Below are positions 12,877 to 14,127 of a stretch of 14,127 nucleotides of DNA, piece by piece. A model generated the notes under the pieces. That model was not told the origin of the DNA. It saw only the letters and a list, made by a program, of their open reading frames with translations, and ran no database searches. The first letter of the stretch is position 1. Every line of letters begins with the position of its first letter. Source of the DNA: Anaerolineales bacterium (GTDB lineage Bacteria > Chloroflexota > Anaerolineae > Anaerolineales > UBA6663); the NCBI GenBank assembly GCA_016789245.1, contig JAEURM010000023.1:1-14127 (forward strand). Direction: 5' to 3'. The translations under genes and the position numbers were made by a program.

Positions 12877-14127
12877 ATGTCTCAATATGATTTGATTGTC
12901 ATCGGCTCTGGCCCGGCAGGGGCCAAAGGCGCAGAAGAAGCCGCGCGTCTGGGTAAAAAAGTAGCCTTAATTGAAAAGGCGCATCGCTTGGGTGGCGCTG
13001 GCATTAACACCGGCACGGTGCCTTCTAAAACCTTGCGCGAAACGGCGCAATACATGGCTGGCCTAAAACAACGCGGTGTGTACGGCCTCAACATTACTTT
13101 GCCCACCAATTTAACGTTGGGTGATTTGATGTACCGCCGCCCGGCCGTGCTAGAGGCGGAGTGGGGCCTCATCCGCCGCAACTTAGACCGTTACCGCATT
13201 GAGATTGTACGCGGCGAAGCCACCTTGCTGGACCCGTACACCGTACGCGTGCGCACCAGTGATGGCACGCGGGATCTGACGGGCACGCGTTTGCTCATTG
13301 CCAGCGGTTCCTCGGCCTACCGCCCGCCGCAACTTTCTTTTGAAGACCCACGCATGTTTGATGCGTCCTCTTTACCAGATTTACAAGTTCTGCCCAAACG
13401 TTTGGTGGTGATTGGCGGCGGCGTGATTGGCTCTGAGTATGCGGCTATTTTTAACGCGCTGGGTGTGCAGGTAACGTTGGTGGAACGCCAGCCGCGTTTA
13501 CTACCGGTGTTGGATGCAGAATTGGCAGACCGCTTCAAACGCCAGATGGAAGAAAACGGCGTAACAATAGTGCTGAATGAACCGGTGGTGGCCGTGGAAG
13601 CCGAACCGGCGCAATTAACCTTCCGCCTGAATAATGACGTAACCTTAGCGTGCGATATGGCGTTAGTGGCCACTGGCCGCGTGGGCAACACGCGCGGCCT
13701 CGGCTTAGAGCATGCTGGTTTAGCGGTGGATGACTTGGGCTTTATCCTCGTGAATGAATTCATGCAAACTAACCAGCCCAGTGTGTACGCGGCGGGGGAC
13801 GTGGCCACGCGCAACTCTTGGGCCTCCATGTCTATGGAGCAGGGCCGCGCGGCGGTACGCCACGCCTTTGGCCAACCGGTAACGCGGGCCGGCTTGGTGC
13901 CGCTGGCCGCTTACGGCATTCCGGAAATTGCGATGGTGGGCCTAACAGAAGAGCAGTGCAAGACGCAAGGTGAGCCGTACTTAATCGGGCGCGCCTACGG
14001 TGACCAAAACCCGCGCGGCCAAATCATTGGCGACGCCACAGGCTTGCTCAAGATTCTGTTCTCGCCCAAAGACTTATCAATTTTAGGCGTACACATGTTG
14101 GGCGAGAATGCCTGTGAGTTGATTCAC
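12877..14127 (+). CDS. sthA: SthA-like soluble pyridine nucleotide transhydrogenase family flavoprotein, 3' end outside window, redox cysteines missing
   Basis: The first 417 codons of a class I flavoprotein disulfide-reductase family member are present; full-length proteins are about 460-470 residues, so the missing end is the rest of the dimerisation domain. FAD binding is shown by IGSGPAGAKG (9-18) and VYAAGDVA (303-310), and NAD(P) binding by VVIGGGVIGSEYA (177-189). The segments NTGTVPSKTLRE (44-55) and SMSMEQGRAA (317-326) fit SthA-type transhydrogenases, which equilibrate NADPH and NADH in the cytoplasm, better than dihydrolipoamide dehydrogenases. In lipoamide dehydrogenase the loop after the first FAD motif has CxxxxC. 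SthA proteins usually keep the first Cys. Here the positions are Gly42 and Thr47, so neither is present. Disulfide chemistry is therefore excluded. Hydride transfer through FAD remains possible. Glu203 at the end of the second strand hints at NAD use. Confidence 0.82.
   Translation, partial: MSQYDLIVIGSGPAGAKGAEEAARLGKKVALIEKAHRLGGAGINTGTVPSKTLRETAQYMAGLKQRGVYGLNITLPTNLTLGDLMYRRPAVLEAEWGLIRRNLDRYRIEIVRGEATLLDPYTVRVRTSDGTRDLTGTRLLIASGSSAYRPPQLSFEDPRMFDASSLPDLQVLPKRLVVIGGGVIGSEYAAIFNALGVQVTLVERQPRLLPVLDAELADRFKRQMEENGVTIVLNEPVVAVEAEPAQLTFRLNNDVTLACDMALVATGRVGNTRGLGLEHAGLAVDDLGFILVNEFMQTNQPSVYAAGDVATRNSWASMSMEQGRAAVRHAFGQPVTRAGLVPLAAYGIPEIAMVGLTEEQCKTQGEPYLIGRAYGDQNPRGQIIGDATGLLKILFSPKDLSILGVHMLGENACELIH

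Noticed and set aside
12867..12890. Seven-codon upstream ORF (MAHYVSI) overlapping the flavoprotein start
   Set aside because: It is too short and lacks a ribosome binding site; an ATG this close to a start codon is expected by chance.
13317..13829. Minus-strand open frame of 170 codons opposite the flavoprotein gene
   Set aside because: The plus-strand frame has intact FAD and NAD motifs throughout, so the opposite frame is not needed and has no support.

Overview
The window looks like chromosomal DNA of a moderately GC-rich bacterium, most plausibly an uncultivated member of the Chloroflexota (Anaerolineae-like). The reasons are circumstantial: WD40, SUMF1-domain and protease genes for exported proteins side by side, a GpgS-type glucosyl-3-phosphoglycerate synthase, few clear Shine-Dalgarno sites, and spacers built from 7-bp tandem repeats. 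No rRNA, tRNA, CRISPR array or phage gene was seen. No gene-free stretch exceeds about 150 bases.

Left part (1-2324, + strand): the end of a WD40 repeat protein that starts outside the window, a probable lipoprotein with a SUMF1/FGE-type domain lacking the catalytic cysteine pair, and a membrane-anchored trypsin-fold protease. All three appear to be, or could be, exported. A heptamer-based inverted repeat separates the last two. Next (2377-4700, + strand) come an ABCB-type half transporter, possibly on a leaderless mRNA, and a REP-associated tyrosine transposase (RAYT) whose start codon overlaps the transporter's stop. The RAYT reading frame contains a perfect 28-bp palindrome.

Central part (12260 down to 4688, - strand): a probable five-gene operon, read right to left. 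It encodes a CaCA-family cation/Ca2+ antiporter, a GT-C (PMT/ArnT-like) membrane glycosyltransferase, a GT-B glycosyltransferase resembling mannosylglucosylglycerate synthases, a second GT4 glycosyltransferase, and a fusion of two universal-stress (Usp) domains to GpgS. The cytoplasmic enzymes fit synthesis of glucosylglycerate or mannosylglucosylglycerate, which are compatible solutes or glycolipid precursors. With the antiporter in front, the operon looks like an ionic or osmotic stress unit. Its leader has a promoter, a strong terminator hairpin just ahead of a good ribosome binding site, and a possible competing pairing, so it may be controlled by transcription attenuation.

Right part (12295-14127, + strand): a small SRPBCC-like protein divergent from the operon and sharing its control region, then the first 417 codons of a flavoprotein of the soluble transhydrogenase/dihydrolipoamide dehydrogenase family. 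This flavoprotein lacks both redox cysteines and runs off the right edge.
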